A stretch of 64,000 bases of DNA from JAXLYE01 sp046351595 (GCA_046351595.1 JAXLYE010000003.1:992001-1056000); one strand, 5' to 3'; positions 25,036 to 34,131 are shown, counted from the stretch's first letter. Numbers and translations: made by a program. Notes: generated from the letters alone by a model not told the origin.

Positions 25036-27096
25036 ATGACGATGCAAAGAAGGAAGTTTCTGCCCGGTACCAATCACCTCGCCAGCGAGCGCGATTCCGT
25101 CTCGTTCTTCTCGCCTCCGCCCGAGTCCGGGAGCCGCGTCGGGCGCGTCCTGGCCGGCCGCTACCGGCTTGAAGCCCTACTGGGCGTGGGCGCCATGGGT
25201 GAGGTCTTCCGCGCACACGATCTCAGGCAGCACCGGCCGTGCGCGGTCAAGCTGGTCTGCCCGGATGCGGTCCTGAACCTGCGCGCACACCGTCGGTTCC
25301 TGAATGAGGCGCAGCTCATCGCCCGGCTCTTCCATCCCAACATAGTCGAGGTCAGGGAGTTCAACGAGGACGATGACGGGACCAAGTTCCTCGTCCTCGA
25401 GCTTCTGGAGGGAGAGGATCTCTACGAAGTCCTGCTGCGCGAGGGGCGCATCCAGCCGATCCGCAGCTGCAGCATCCTGCGCGCAGTGGGCGCAGCGCTC
25501 CAGTACGCACACGATCTTGGCATCGTGCATCGCGATATCAAGCCGAACAACATCTTCCTATGTCAACAGCGCATGCCGAGCGGGCAGGTGATCGAAACCG
25601 TCAAGGTGCTGGACTTCGGCCTGGCCAAGCTGCTCGATCCGCCGGGCGAGCACGGAGACGGAGCGCAGCGCCCGCTCGGTTCGGTGGCCCTGACGCAGGG
25701 GATGATCGTCGGGACGCCGGCATACCTGTCGCCAGAAGCCGCGCGCCACGACAGCTCGTGCGTGGACGCGCTCTCAGATCAGTGGTCACTGGCGGTAGTC
25801 GCGTACCACATGCTCTCGGGGCGCCTTCCCTTCGACGATCCAAACCCGTATCGCCTGGCAATGCAGATCTGCGAGATGGAGCCGCAGCCGCTGAAGAAGC
25901 TGGTCCCCGGGCTGCCGGAGCCGCTGTACCGGGCGGTGGAGATTGCGATGTCCAAAGATCCGGCGAGACGCTTCCAGAGGGTCCAGGACTTCATCCGCGC
26001 CCTGGACGGCCTGCCGCCGCTCCTCAGCGCTTACAGATCGGGCTTAAACGACGTGCGGCGTACCCTTGCGCCTGGCCTGCTCGAGGCGTCTCCCTCCGCT
26101 CCACCGGCCGAACAGCCACGCGGGGCTGCAGCGGAGCCCGAGCGCCAGCCTGAGCTCGAGGCACCGCGGCCCAAGGCCCTCTGCATGGCGCCCGCCGTCG
26201 CCGCTCAGGGCGATACGGGGCAGCCCGCAGCGTCCGTATCGCCGGCCCAGGCGGCTCCCGCCGGCGAGCCCTTCGATCTCCTGAAGACCGTCCAATACAC
26301 GGCTTCCGAGCTCGCGGATCTGTCGCTGGCGATGATGAAGGAGCAGGGCTGCGTGCCCGCGGTGGTGGTCGAGGAGAGCCCAACCAAGCCGTACGCCTTC
26401 CCCCCGCACCTTACAGACGCGCTCGTCGAGGAATCGATCGCCGCGGAGGAATCGCGTGGCGCGGCCCCGCCGGCGCGCCCCGTTGCGCCCGAGCAGAGCC
26501 TCAAGGACGCGCCGACCGAGTCGGCCATGCTCCAGACTCAGCTGATGGGGACACCCCTGCCGGCATCAGAGCCGCCCGCGATGCCCGCTCTGCCGGTCGA
26601 GGCGCCCCTCTCAGCTCCGGTCGTACATGCGCTCGGCGTCTTGACCGTCGACCGGCCCGGAGGCAGCGAGCCGATGCCCAGCCAAGACGCGCCGCTCTCG
26701 CCGCACGAGGAGCGCAGGCAGGACCCTGCTCTCCAGATGACGCGGATCCATGTTGTGAGTCAATCAGGGACCTCCCTCTTCCGCGACTTCCCGTCCTCCG
26801 CGGGCTCGGCCGAGCGTGGGCGCTTCGTGTCCTGGCGGCTCCTCGGACTGAGCTCGGTCGCGCTGTTTCTGAGCCTGCTGTCAGCGCTGCTCTTGGGCGC
26901 TCGGCTTGGGAACCAGCCGACCCGACGCGATCAAGCGGCCCAGGCTCCGCGCCTCAGCTCCGTCGAGCCCGTGCCCTCCCGCTGGCCCTGCCCCAGTAGC
27001 GCTGAGGGAGCATGTCGAGCGCCCGGGGCGTCGAGAGCGGCTGCCGCGCGGGCCGCTAAGGGGATCTTCCAACCCTTCCAACGAAACCTTGCTTGA
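25036..27096 (+). CDS. Ser/Thr protein kinase, long linker, C-terminal membrane helix
   Basis: 686 aa from ATG 25036 (GGAG 10 nt upstream); the longer frame from 24985 lacks a site. Kinase domain about 38-315: GVGAMGEV, CAVKLV, HRDIKPNN, VLDFGLAK and GTPAYLSPEA, so predicted active. The next about 280 residues are Pro/Ala/Glu-rich and low complexity, leading to a membrane helix (LLGLSSVALFLSLLSALLLG) and a short basic exported tail. It is preceded by a sigma-54 promoter and faces away from an FHA sigma-54 activator, so this pair may form a feedback loop. A weak stem (AACCTT/AAGGTT) overlaps its stop. Confidence 0.88.
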   Translation: MTMQRRKFLPGTNHLASERDSVSFFSPPPESGSRVGRVLAGRYRLEALLGVGAMGEVFRAHDLRQHRPCAVKLVCPDAVLNLRAHRRFLNEAQLIARLFHPNIVEVREFNEDDDGTKFLVLELLEGEDLYEVLLREGRIQPIRSCSILRAVGAALQYAHDLGIVHRDIKPNNIFLCQQRMPSGQVIETVKVLDFGLAKLLDPPGEHGDGAQRPLGSVALTQGMIVGTPAYLSPEAARHDSSCVDALSDQWSLAVVAYHMLSGRLPFDDPNPYRLAMQICEMEPQPLKKLVPGLPEPLYRAVEIAMSKDPARRFQRVQDFIRALDGLPPLLSAYRSGLNDVRRTLAPGLLEASPSAPPAEQPRGAAAEPERQPELEAPRPKALCMAPAVAAQGDTGQPAASVSPAQAAPAGEPFDLLKTVQYTASELADLSLAMMKEQGCVPAVVVEESPTKPYAFPPHLTDALVEESIAAEESRGAAPPARPVAPEQSLKDAPTESAMLQTQLMGTPLPASEPPAMPALPVEAPLSAPVVHALGVLTVDRPGGSEPMPSQDAPLSPHEERRQDPALQMTRIHVVSQSGTSLFRDFPSSAGSAERGRFVSWRLLGLSSVALFLSLLSALLLGARLGNQPTRRDQAAQAPRLSSVEPVPSRWPCPSSAEGACRAPGASRAAAARAAKGIFQPFQRNLA

Positions 27097-27099
27097 GTA

Positions 27100-27670
27100 A
27101 GGTTGTGGAGGGCCGAAAAGCTGTCGCTCGAGGCCAGGTACCTTTTCTGGTTTTTCCCGTGGTTAGGACCGGCGGCTGACGTCCCTTGCGCGCCAGACCG
27201 CACCGAGCTTGGGATTCCGGCCCAGGTCGGCCTCGTCGAGGCAGTAGACCTCTTATTTGGGCTGGCGAGGGCGCGACGGAGCTCCAGCTGGCGCAGGCGC
27301 TCTTGCCGCTCGGTCACGGGAATGCGCAGCACCGGACGGGGACGGAGGCGACGGAAGCCCAGGCGGTGCAGCAGCATGCAAAGGTGGCTGAGGCTGAGCA
27401 GAACAGCGCTATCCTTGTGCAGTTGCGCGCGCAAGAGGCGCAGCGACCAAAGGCTACGGAACCCACCCCAGTCCGACGAAGGCAAGGCCAGATGAGCGAC
27501 TAGGTAGTGCAGCGCGGCCGGGGTGACTTTGCTCGGCCCGCGACGGGAGCGGCTGTCGAAAAGAGAGTCTTCTCCCCTGCCCCTTGCAGCGCTGGAACGT
27601 GGAGTAGGGGGCTGCGACAGGCACAGGAAAAAACGACGCTGACGCTGCAGCAGGTCTAGGAGCCGCTAAA
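27100..27670 (-). mobile_element. IS630-family transposase relic, frameshifted and truncated
   Basis: On the minus strand one frame reads a helix-turn-helix region with RRGPSKVTPAALHYLVAHL, SLSHLCMLLHRLGFRRLRPR and PVTERQERLRQLELRRA, typical of IS630 transposases. The frame then shifts to LDEADLGRNPKLGAVW, the DE motif of the catalytic domain, and shifts back to GPNHGKNQKRYLASSDS, the equivalent of the family's PGQNRKRYLFGA segment. The C-terminal catalytic half is missing. No intact terminal repeats were recognised. It is a dead element separating the kinase gene from the sigma-54-activator-like gene. Confidence 0.7.
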
Positions 27671-27859
27671 CTAGCCGTGGCGCTCTCCATGCGCCTGTTG
27701 CTCCGATGAGGTATCGCCGTCCCCCAAGTGTCGAGAGGTCCTGGCAGATCCTCACATCACTGGCACAGCGCGGAACACTCTTTCGTCCCGCGGTCCCACA
27801 CGCACGATCAGGCAGTGGCCTTCGTACTCCTGTGCGCGCAGGATCACGGAGCTGTACGC

Positions 27860-28762
27860 TCAAGTGCGCCCCAGTTTCAGGTATAGAGTCCGGCGGGTGA
27901 TGCCCAGCGCTTCGGCGGTCCGCTTCTTGTTCCCGCCGAAGCCGGCCAGCGTCGCGCGGAGCAGGATCTGTTCGGCGACCGCGAGGGACGTGCCCAGCGG
28001 AATCTGCACAGCCGCATTCAGCGCCATTGGGGCCAGCAGGTCGCTCAGATCCGCGGCGCGCAGCACACCCCTGCGCGTGCGCCAGGCGGCCTGCGTCAGG
28101 ACCGCTTCCAGCTCGCGCACGTTGCCTGGCCAGGGGTAGTCCCGCAAGCGAGTGAGCGCTTCCTCCTCGACGGTGAAGGCGGCAGCGCCTGGGTGGACTC
28201 GCTCCGTGATCACGTCCGCGACCAGCGCGGGCAGGTCGGCGCTGCGCGTCCGCAGCGGAGGCATGTGCAGCCGCACGACCGCCAGGCGATGGTACAGATC
28301 GCGGCGCAGGTGCCCGCGCCGCACCAGCGGGTCCAGATCCTCGGCCGCGTTGCAGATCCAGCGCGGTAAAGACGGCGCGCGGCACGGCGAGCGCTCGCAC
28401 GACGGCGCCGGCAGAGGAGCGTGCAGCACGCGCAGCAGATCCGCCTGCGCCTGCTCGCCGAGCGCCTCGACGCCGTCCAGGAACAGCGAGCCTTCTCGAG
28501 AGCGCGGGATGGCATTTACGAGCGCGGCATGCAGCGCAGCGGCATCCAGGCCGACGCAGCGAATCACCTCGAAGGAGTGGTTCGCGCGCGCGGAGCGCTG
28601 ATGCAGGGCCCGGGCAGCGCGCTCCTTGCCGACGCCGGGCTCGCCCCAGATGAGCACGGGCGCGTCGCTCTGCGCGACGTGTTCCAGCTCGGTGACGAAC
28701 CGGCGCATCGCTCGCGACTCACCGATCAGCGAGAGCTCCGGCGCGTTGGGCTGCGGCTTCAT
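27860..28762 (-). CDS. Short sigma-54-activator-like AAA+ protein lacking the GAFTGA loop
   Basis: 300 aa, ATG 28762 with GGGAG upstream, overlapping the upstream stop (ATGA). AAA+ domain with Walker A GEPGVGKE, the LRRDLYHRL arginine region, YPWPGNVRELEAVL, and a C-terminal Fis-type HTH (GNKKRTAEALGITRRTLYLK). Between the Walker motifs the usual ELFG...GAFTGA loop is absent: the chain runs from ALVNAIPRSREG straight into SLFLDG, and Walker B has LDG in place of LDE. There is no N-terminal sensor domain. It probably binds DNA but is unlikely to activate sigma-54 conventionally; it may act as a repressor, modulator or sigma-70 regulator. It may be regulated with the methyltransferase. Confidence 0.8.
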   Translation of the reverse strand: MKPQPNAPELSLIGESRAMRRFVTELEHVAQSDAPVLIWGEPGVGKERAARALHQRSARANHSFEVIRCVGLDAAALHAALVNAIPRSREGSLFLDGVEALGEQAQADLLRVLHAPLPAPSCERSPCRAPSLPRWICNAAEDLDPLVRRGHLRRDLYHRLAVVRLHMPPLRTRSADLPALVADVITERVHPGAAAFTVEEEALTRLRDYPWPGNVRELEAVLTQAAWRTRRGVLRAADLSDLLAPMALNAAVQIPLGTSLAVAEQILLRATLAGFGGNKKRTAEALGITRRTLYLKLGRT

Positions 28763-29763
28763 GGCGTCTCCCGGCGACGATAGGCCTGCAGCTCACCGGG
28801 CAGCGGGCCCGCGTAGGCGCAGGCCGCGACGTGCTCCCAGCCGAGCGCGTACAGCTGCTCGATGAGCGGAGCGGATTCGTAGTGCTTGCAGCGCCACAGC
28901 TCGATCGCGCAGGGCTGTGACGGGGTATGCCCGCTCGCGACCGCAGTCCAGGAGTAACTTCCGGGAATTCCTTCTCGGGAGTCCAAACGGAGCGACCAGG
29001 CAAGAGGTTCTCCGCCGCTGTACGGAGACAGCGCCGAGTTGAGCCACGCCGCCGCCGCATCCAGCCGTTGCTGCGCGGCTGCACCCTGGCGCTTCCTCCG
29101 GACCGCATCGTCTCCGCCGGCCGACAGCGGCACGTCGAGCACCAGCAGATCACCCGCCGTGCAGAAGGACAGGCCGTAGCGCACAAAGCGCAGCTCGTCG
29201 TCGAGCTCTCCGAACGTGCCACCGAGCAGCAGAACCACGCGCTGACGCCCCGGGACGTACAGCAGATCGGAGTAGGTTGACAGCTCCTCCAGATCCGCGA
29301 GCAGCGCCCAGAGCTCGACGTGCGGCAGGGCTGCGGCCGCGCGCGCGTAAGCGGAGGACAGCAGCGGCTCACTCAGGTCCACGAGCGCCAGCGTGGCGGG
29401 CCTTGCAAGATCCCGCAGCAGGTGCGCGGCCAGGCGCACTTCCTGCTGCCCCTCGCCGGCCCCCAGCGCCAGCACCTCGAGCGGCTCGGTCCGCAGAAAG
29501 GGGCGCAGGGCCGCAGCCAGCGCCCCCAGACTGTCGGCGCGCTCGGGCGCATCCGGGCATCGGCGCGTATAGAGCCGGTACGCCTCCGCGCTGGCCGGGC
29601 CGAGGTAGGCCCAGACCGGACGCAGCGCGGAGCGCGCGGCGCGGAGCGTGTGCGGCAGCTCGGCGGCCTCACGCGCCAGCCGTCGGTGCGGCGTCAGCAG
29701 GCAGTTGAGCGGGCGGGGGCGCTCGGGGGCAGTCGACCGCTTGGGCGGGTCGTTTCTCGACAT
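28759..29763 (-). CDS. EgtD-like SAM-dependent methyltransferase (Methyltransf_33 type)
   Basis: 334 aa from ATG 29763 with GGAGG 7 nt upstream. The Rossmann motif I region is VLALGAGEGQQEVRLAAHLL (about residue 98), followed by LALVDLSEPLL and VVLLLGGTFGELDDE, the latter like the FLGSTIGNF segment of the histidine-specific methyltransferases (EgtD family). The N-terminal region is divergent, so the substrate need not be histidine. No EgtB-like partner is seen. It overlaps the sigma-54-activator-like gene by 4 bp, so the two are translated together. Family assignment is moderately secure; the reaction is inferred only as methylation. Confidence 0.65.
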   Translation of the reverse strand: MSRNDPPKRSTAPERPRPLNCLLTPHRRLAREAAELPHTLRAARSALRPVWAYLGPASAEAYRLYTRRCPDAPERADSLGALAAALRPFLRTEPLEVLALGAGEGQQEVRLAAHLLRDLARPATLALVDLSEPLLSSAYARAAAALPHVELWALLADLEELSTYSDLLYVPGRQRVVLLLGGTFGELDDELRFVRYGLSFCTAGDLLVLDVPLSAGGDDAVRRKRQGAAAQQRLDAAAAWLNSALSPYSGGEPLAWSLRLDSREGIPGSYSWTAVASGHTPSQPCAIELWRCKHYESAPLIEQLYALGWEHVAACAYAGPLPGELQAYRRRETP

Positions 29764-30233
29764 GGCGTCCTCCATCGGAGGCCACGCAGCGGGCGCAGTG
29801 CGGCCCAGAGCAGCGCTCGAGGCCGTGGCGCCCGCCGCGCAGCTACGCGCAGACCGCCGGGGCCTGCGAGGTGGACGGCACGGCGGGCGCTCGCCGCTCC
29901 GCGCACGCCGGCTGCCGAGCCGTCGGCCAGATCAGCCACAGGTCGCTAAGGCGCCTCGCATAGCGGCCCTACTGGCCGATGCAGGCCCCAATCAACCGAT
30001 CCGCAGAGCCAACCGAGAACGTACCGTCGCTGTGTGCTAGCACCCCGCATCGCTGCGGATCGTTTGACGGTCAGTTTCTCTCGATCGGGACCTTTTCGGG
30101 CTTCAAGTCGCGATGTGAGGTCCGGGCGGCCTCGCACCGACGGGGCGCTCGGGCTGCGGGGCGGTCTGGGATCGATTGCCGGGGCGGGCGCCGGGTGGGC
30201 GCCAGGCGGACGGAGCCTATGCGGCGCGGACGC
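29764..30233. other. 470-bp gap with no intact gene
   Basis: GC-rich sequence between the methyltransferase and peptidase genes. The only recognisable content is a short kinase catalytic-loop fragment near 30071-30118. No intact gene, tRNA or clear promoter was seen. Confidence 0.5.
30071..30118 (-). pseudogene. Orphan Ser/Thr kinase catalytic-loop fragment
   Basis: The minus strand reads SHRDLKPEKVPIER followed by a TGA stop. HRDLKPE is the catalytic-loop signature of Ser/Thr kinases, here with K replacing the metal-binding N. No kinase sequence can be read on either side, so only about 15 codons survive. It probably marks a degraded kinase copy; chance similarity is possible but unlikely for an eight-residue match. 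Confidence 0.45.
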
Positions 30234-32294
30234 TCACGCGGCGACGAGCAGCCCGGCGCGCGCGAGCAGCGGGTCCAGGCTCGGTGCGCGCTTGCGGAAC
30301 GAGATGAACAGCTCCAGCGGATCGCGGCTGTCTCCCTGCTCGAGGATGGCGCGGCGGAACTCGCGGCCGACCTCGGGGCTGACCACGCCCGCCTCCTTGA
30401 AGCGCTGGAACGCGTCGGCGTCCAGCACCTCGGCCCACTTGTAGCTGTAGTAACCGGCGGCATAGGCCACGGGGCTCGAGAACAGGTGGTTGAAGCTGGC
30501 CAGGAGGCCATAGTCCGCCGGCAGCGGCGCCGCGGCGTGCTCCTGCAGGATGCGCCGGCCGTACGCCACGACGTCGCCGTCGCGCTCGGGCGAGTACTCG
30601 GTGTGCAGCAGCAGGTCCACGGTGGCAAAGCCGAGCTGCCGCATCATCGCGGTGGCCGCGCGGTAGGTGCGCGCGCGTTGCATGCGCTCGAGGATCTCGT
30701 CGGGGATGCGCTCGCCGCTCTGGTAGTGGCGGGCGAACAGGTCCAGAGACTCCCGCTCCCAGCAGAAGTTCTCCATGATCTGCGACGGCAGCTCGACGAA
30801 GTCCCAGGGCACGTTGGTGCCGGCCAGGCTGCGCACCGGCACGCGGCTTAGCGCCAGGTGCAACAGGTGCCCGAACTCGTGGAACAGCGTCTCGGTCTCG
30901 TTGAGGCTGAGCAGGGCAGGGTGGTCGCCGACGGGCGGCTGGACGTTGGCGCAGAACAGGCCGAGGTGCCGCGAGTCGCTGCCGCCGCCCGCCGCGGCCT
31001 CGGACTCGGACACCCCCTCGGACACACCGATAATCAGCGAGTCCATCCACGCGCCGCCGCGCTTGTTGTCGCGCGGGTACAGATCGACGTAGAAGCCGGC
31101 CAGCATGCTGCCGTCCGCGTCGTAGACGCCGTAGCTCTGCACCGACGGGTCCCAGGCCGCGGCCGGGCGCGGCTCGATGCGGATCCCATACAGGCGCTGC
31201 ACCAGCCCGAACAGGCCCGCGAGCACTGCCTGCGCCGGCAGGTACGGGCGCAGCACCTCCTCGTCGAAGTCGTACAGGGCGCGGCGCTGCTTCTCGGCGT
31301 AGTAGGCCAGGTCCCACGGGGCCAGCGGCGGCGCCGTCGGGCCCTCCAGCTGCGCGCGGAAGGCCTGCAGCGCGGCGCGCTCCTTGTCGAACGCGGGGCG
31401 GGCGCGCTGGCGCAGATCGTCGACGAAGCGGCGCGCCGTCGCGCCGTCGTGGGCCATGCGATCCTCCAGCACCAGATCCGCGAAGTGGCGGTAGCCGAGC
31501 AGCCGCGCCTTCTCACCGCGCAGCTCCAGGATGCGGGCGATGAGCGGTCGGTTGTCGCGCTCGCCCGAGGTGGCGCGCGCACTGGAGGCCCGCCACAGCG
31601 CCTCGCGGATCGCCGCGTCATCGAGGTACGTCAGCACCGCGACCAGGCTGGGCTCGTGCAGGGTGAAGCGCCAGCCGGGCTGCCCCTTCTGCTCCGCGCT
31701 CTGCCGCGCCATGGCGCGCGCCGTCTCGGGCAGGCCGCCAAGCCGCGCCTCGTCGGTGATGTACAGCTCGAAGGCGCTGGTCGCGTCCAGCACGTTCTGC
31801 GCGAAGCGGGTGGTGATCTGGGTCAGCTCGACGTTGATGCGGCCGAGCCGCTCCTTGCCCGCGGCATCGAGCAGCGCGCCGTGGCGCCTGAAGTCGTCCA
31901 GCGTCTTCTTCAGGTAGCGCGCGTGCGCCGACGGCAGCGCCTGGGCGGTGCCGGCGAAGCTGCGCAGCGCCTGCCACAGCCCCTCGTTCATCGGGATCGC
32001 CGAGTAGAACGCGCTGACCCGCGGCTGCACCGAGTTGTAGGCCGCGCGCAGCTCCGGGTAGGTGGCCACGCTCTCCAGGTGGCCGACCACGCTCATCGCA
32101 AAGTCGAGCGGCTCGGTGGCCTGTTCCAGCGCGCCCAGCGTGTTCGTATAGGTGCGCGGGCCGGGCACCGCCACGATGGCGTCGATGCGCGCCTGCGCCT
32201 CCTGCAGCAGCTGGTCGATGGCGGGCTCGACGTGCTCGGCGCGGATGCGGTCAAAAGGGACCTCGAAGCAGCGGGACAAGAGCGGGTTATCCAT
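30234..32294 (-). CDS. M3-family oligopeptidase / peptidyl-dipeptidase (Dcp/OpdA-like)
   Basis: 686 aa from ATG 32294, which matches the usual family N-terminus (NPLL followed by FDRIRAEHVEPAI). HEFGH at residues 472-476 in LFHEFGHLLH is the zinc-binding motif, with the third ligand Glu in the following ELPSQIMENF helix. Length is as expected for oligopeptidase A and Dcp. There is no signal peptide, so it is probably cytoplasmic and degrades oligopeptides, including cleaved signal peptides. The frame is open to 32330 (TTG), which would add 12 residues. Ordinary housekeeping gene. Confidence 0.92.
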   Translation of the reverse strand: MDNPLLSRCFEVPFDRIRAEHVEPAIDQLLQEAQARIDAIVAVPGPRTYTNTLGALEQATEPLDFAMSVVGHLESVATYPELRAAYNSVQPRVSAFYSAIPMNEGLWQALRSFAGTAQALPSAHARYLKKTLDDFRRHGALLDAAGKERLGRINVELTQITTRFAQNVLDATSAFELYITDEARLGGLPETARAMARQSAEQKGQPGWRFTLHEPSLVAVLTYLDDAAIREALWRASSARATSGERDNRPLIARILELRGEKARLLGYRHFADLVLEDRMAHDGATARRFVDDLRQRARPAFDKERAALQAFRAQLEGPTAPPLAPWDLAYYAEKQRRALYDFDEEVLRPYLPAQAVLAGLFGLVQRLYGIRIEPRPAAAWDPSVQSYGVYDADGSMLAGFYVDLYPRDNKRGGAWMDSLIIGVSEGVSESEAAAGGGSDSRHLGLFCANVQPPVGDHPALLSLNETETLFHEFGHLLHLALSRVPVRSLAGTNVPWDFVELPSQIMENFCWERESLDLFARHYQSGERIPDEILERMQRARTYRAATAMMRQLGFATVDLLLHTEYSPERDGDVVAYGRRILQEHAAAPLPADYGLLASFNHLFSSPVAYAAGYYSYKWAEVLDADAFQRFKEAGVVSPEVGREFRRAILEQGDSRDPLELFISFRKRAPSLDPLLARAGLLVAA

Positions 32295-32586
32295 GCCCTT
32301 GAGGATGGCGCGGAGCGGCTCGTTGACCAAGGTTTCTGTTGCGCCGCCGCCGGGCCGCGTGACGCGGGCGCGCCCGTCCCCGCGATCCGCGACAAATCCC
32401 TGTCAGGACCGGCACCTGCGCGCGCCGCGGACGGAAACCGCGCGCCCCGGCGCCGGTGCGGACACTGCGCGATGGACGGACCCCGCGACCCGGGAGCGGG
32501 CGCCGGATTCCCCCGCCGAGGACGGCGCGGGGGGAACCGGCGCGGGACGGTGGCGCCTGCGGTGCGGCGGCCGGCGGCCGAGCGCC

Positions 32587-33054
32587 TCACAGGACTTCCT
32601 TGATCGCGCTCTGCCAGCTGTAGCTCCCCTTCTGCTTGCCGACGATGGCGCTCTTGGCCGGGTCGATCTTCACGGAGAGCTCCGCACCCTCCGCGCTCAC
32701 CCCGGTGCCCCCGGTCGAGAACCGGCACGTCACCTTGCTCAGCTTCCGGACCGCGTCCTTCCCGGCGTCGCTCGCGCAGATCGCCGAGAGCGTCCCGACC
32801 GCGGCCATGCACGCCGCCTGGGTGCGGTCCTTGATCGGGTCAAACTCCAGGTACGTCGACTTGTCGTAGCTCGCCGTGAGCTTGGAGCCGCAGGCCTTGT
32901 TGACGTCCTCCACCTTGCGCTGCAGCTCCTTGGCATAGGTCGCCCAGCCCTCCTTCTGCGCCGCGGTCTTCTCGACATCCGCGGCGAGCGCGCCGCCCGC
33001 GACAAGCGCGATCGATGCAGACAAGGTGAGCGTGGCGATGAGCACCTTTGACAT
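32587..33054 (-). CDS. Small exported protein of unknown function
   Basis: 155 aa, ATG 33054 with GGGAGGAG upstream. A classical signal peptide (MSKVLIATLTLSASIALVAG, cleavage after GALAA) precedes a soluble domain with four cysteines (NKACGSK, AACMAAV, SAICASD, VTCRF) that probably form two disulfides. The C-terminal half is beta-like. No family recognised. Upstream is the divergent collagen-like protein gene at 33230; downstream lies a GC-rich 292-bp gap before the peptidase start with nothing recognisable. Confidence 0.75.
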   Translation of the reverse strand: MSKVLIATLTLSASIALVAGGALAADVEKTAAQKEGWATYAKELQRKVEDVNKACGSKLTASYDKSTYLEFDPIKDRTQAACMAAVGTLSAICASDAGKDAVRKLSKVTCRFSTGGTGVSAEGAELSVKIDPAKSAIVGKQKGSYSWQSAIKEVL

Positions 33055-33229
33055 GCTGACTCCTCCCGGTTCGACGGAGCGTGGCAGACAACGAAGCGTC
33101 CGGCCCATCTTAGCGCACGCCGTCCCGCCTCGAATAGCGGGGTTTCCCCGAGGCTGCCGCAGCGCCGGCGTACCGACCGCCGGATTCGGAATGGGGAAGA
33201 GGGCGCCCCCTGGCTTATGATCCTGGGAG

Positions 33230-34108
33230 ATGTCGTTTCGGACTTCGGGTCGGGCTCTGTCTGTCTATTCTGTCTGTCTCGTGCTGAGCGGAGGTGCCAA
33301 GGTGTCTGCAGCGCAGGACGATCCCGAGCTCGCCGCGGTCGTGCAGAAGCTCGGCGCGGCCCTCGACAAGGGCGACGCCGGCCTGGCGCAGGCGCAGTTC
33401 ACCCGCGGCGGCTGGGAGCGCCGCGAGGACTCCGGACAGGGCCTATATGAGCAGGGCACGCGCAAGCGCTTCGTGCTGCACCTCGCGGCCACGCAGAAAC
33501 AGGGCGAGCGCGCGATCGCCACCGTCGATGTGAACGTCGCCGGCCGGACCGTCGATCGCATCTACCTGTACCTGCTCCGGCAGTCCGGGCGCTGGCTCGT
33601 CGACGGCATCGACGAGAACCGCGGCCACCACGAGCCCTTTTTGCAGGGACAGGTGCCGGCCGCCTTCCGGGTCGAGGAGCTGCCGAGCAGCCCGGCGCTG
33701 ATCGCGCTCGGCGCGGTGTTTGTCGATGCCGCCAGCGGCAAGCCCGGTGCGCCCGGTGCGCCCGGTGCGCCCGGTGCGCCCGGTGCGCCCGGTGCGCCCG
33801 GTGCGATCGATCGCCTGTATGCCCAGGTCGTGGACTCGAGCTCCGTCGGCTACCTGCACCTCGACGAGCTGCGCGGCGCGACGTGCAAGGCGGCCTACCT
33901 GCTGGAGCCGCTGGGCAAGGTCGCCCTCGTGTTCGAGCGCGCGCCCGCGCCTGCGGGCCCGGCGCCCGAGCCCGTCGTCCTGTACCTGCAGCGCCAGCAG
34001 GCGCAGTGGCACGTCTTCTCGAAGAGCTACGGCCGCCCCTCCGCGCGCTCGATGCTGCCCGAGACCCGCTTCTACTTGAAGACCCCTTCACCTCCGCCCG
34101 CGCGCTGA
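33230..34108 (+). CDS. Exported protein with collagen-like Gly-Ala-Pro repeat
   Basis: 292 aa. ATG 33230 gives a signal-peptide-like start ending VSAAQ. A GTG at 33302 has a better ribosome site (GGAGG, 7 nt) but would remove the signal peptide. Residues about 30-145 form an alpha/beta domain resembling SnoaL or NTF2-like lipoprotein folds (DIDENRGHHEPF region). A GKP(GAP)n segment of about 22 residues at 172-194 acts as a linker to a second beta domain ending YLKTPS. Function unknown. It points toward the recombinase gene. Confidence 0.7.
   Translation: MSFRTSGRALSVYSVCLVLSGGAKVSAAQDDPELAAVVQKLGAALDKGDAGLAQAQFTRGGWERREDSGQGLYEQGTRKRFVLHLAATQKQGERAIATVDVNVAGRTVDRIYLYLLRQSGRWLVDGIDENRGHHEPFLQGQVPAAFRVEELPSSPALIALGAVFVDAASGKPGAPGAPGAPGAPGAPGAPGAIDRLYAQVVDSSSVGYLHLDELRGATCKAAYLLEPLGKVALVFERAPAPAGPAPEPVVLYLQRQQAQWHVFSKSYGRPSARSMLPETRFYLKTPSPPPAR
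33746..33805 (+). repeat. 9-bp tandem repeat encoding Gly-Ala-Pro
   Basis: GGTGCGCCC is repeated in perfect tandem, six full units from 33746 plus a partial seventh, all in frame. The perfect nucleotide identity makes slippage-driven length variation likely. Confidence 0.9.
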
Positions 34109-34131
34109 GCGTACGGAGCGGTCGCCCGGCC

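Noticed and set aside
27085..27104. AACCTT/AAGGTT stem as a rho-independent terminator for the kinase at 25036
   Set aside because: Only 6 bp, overlaps the stop codon and has no T-run.
30071..30851. Long open frames opposite the M3 peptidase
   Set aside because: They are antisense shadows caused by high GC; composition is Arg/Ala-rich and there are no signals, apart from the kinase-loop fragment at one end.
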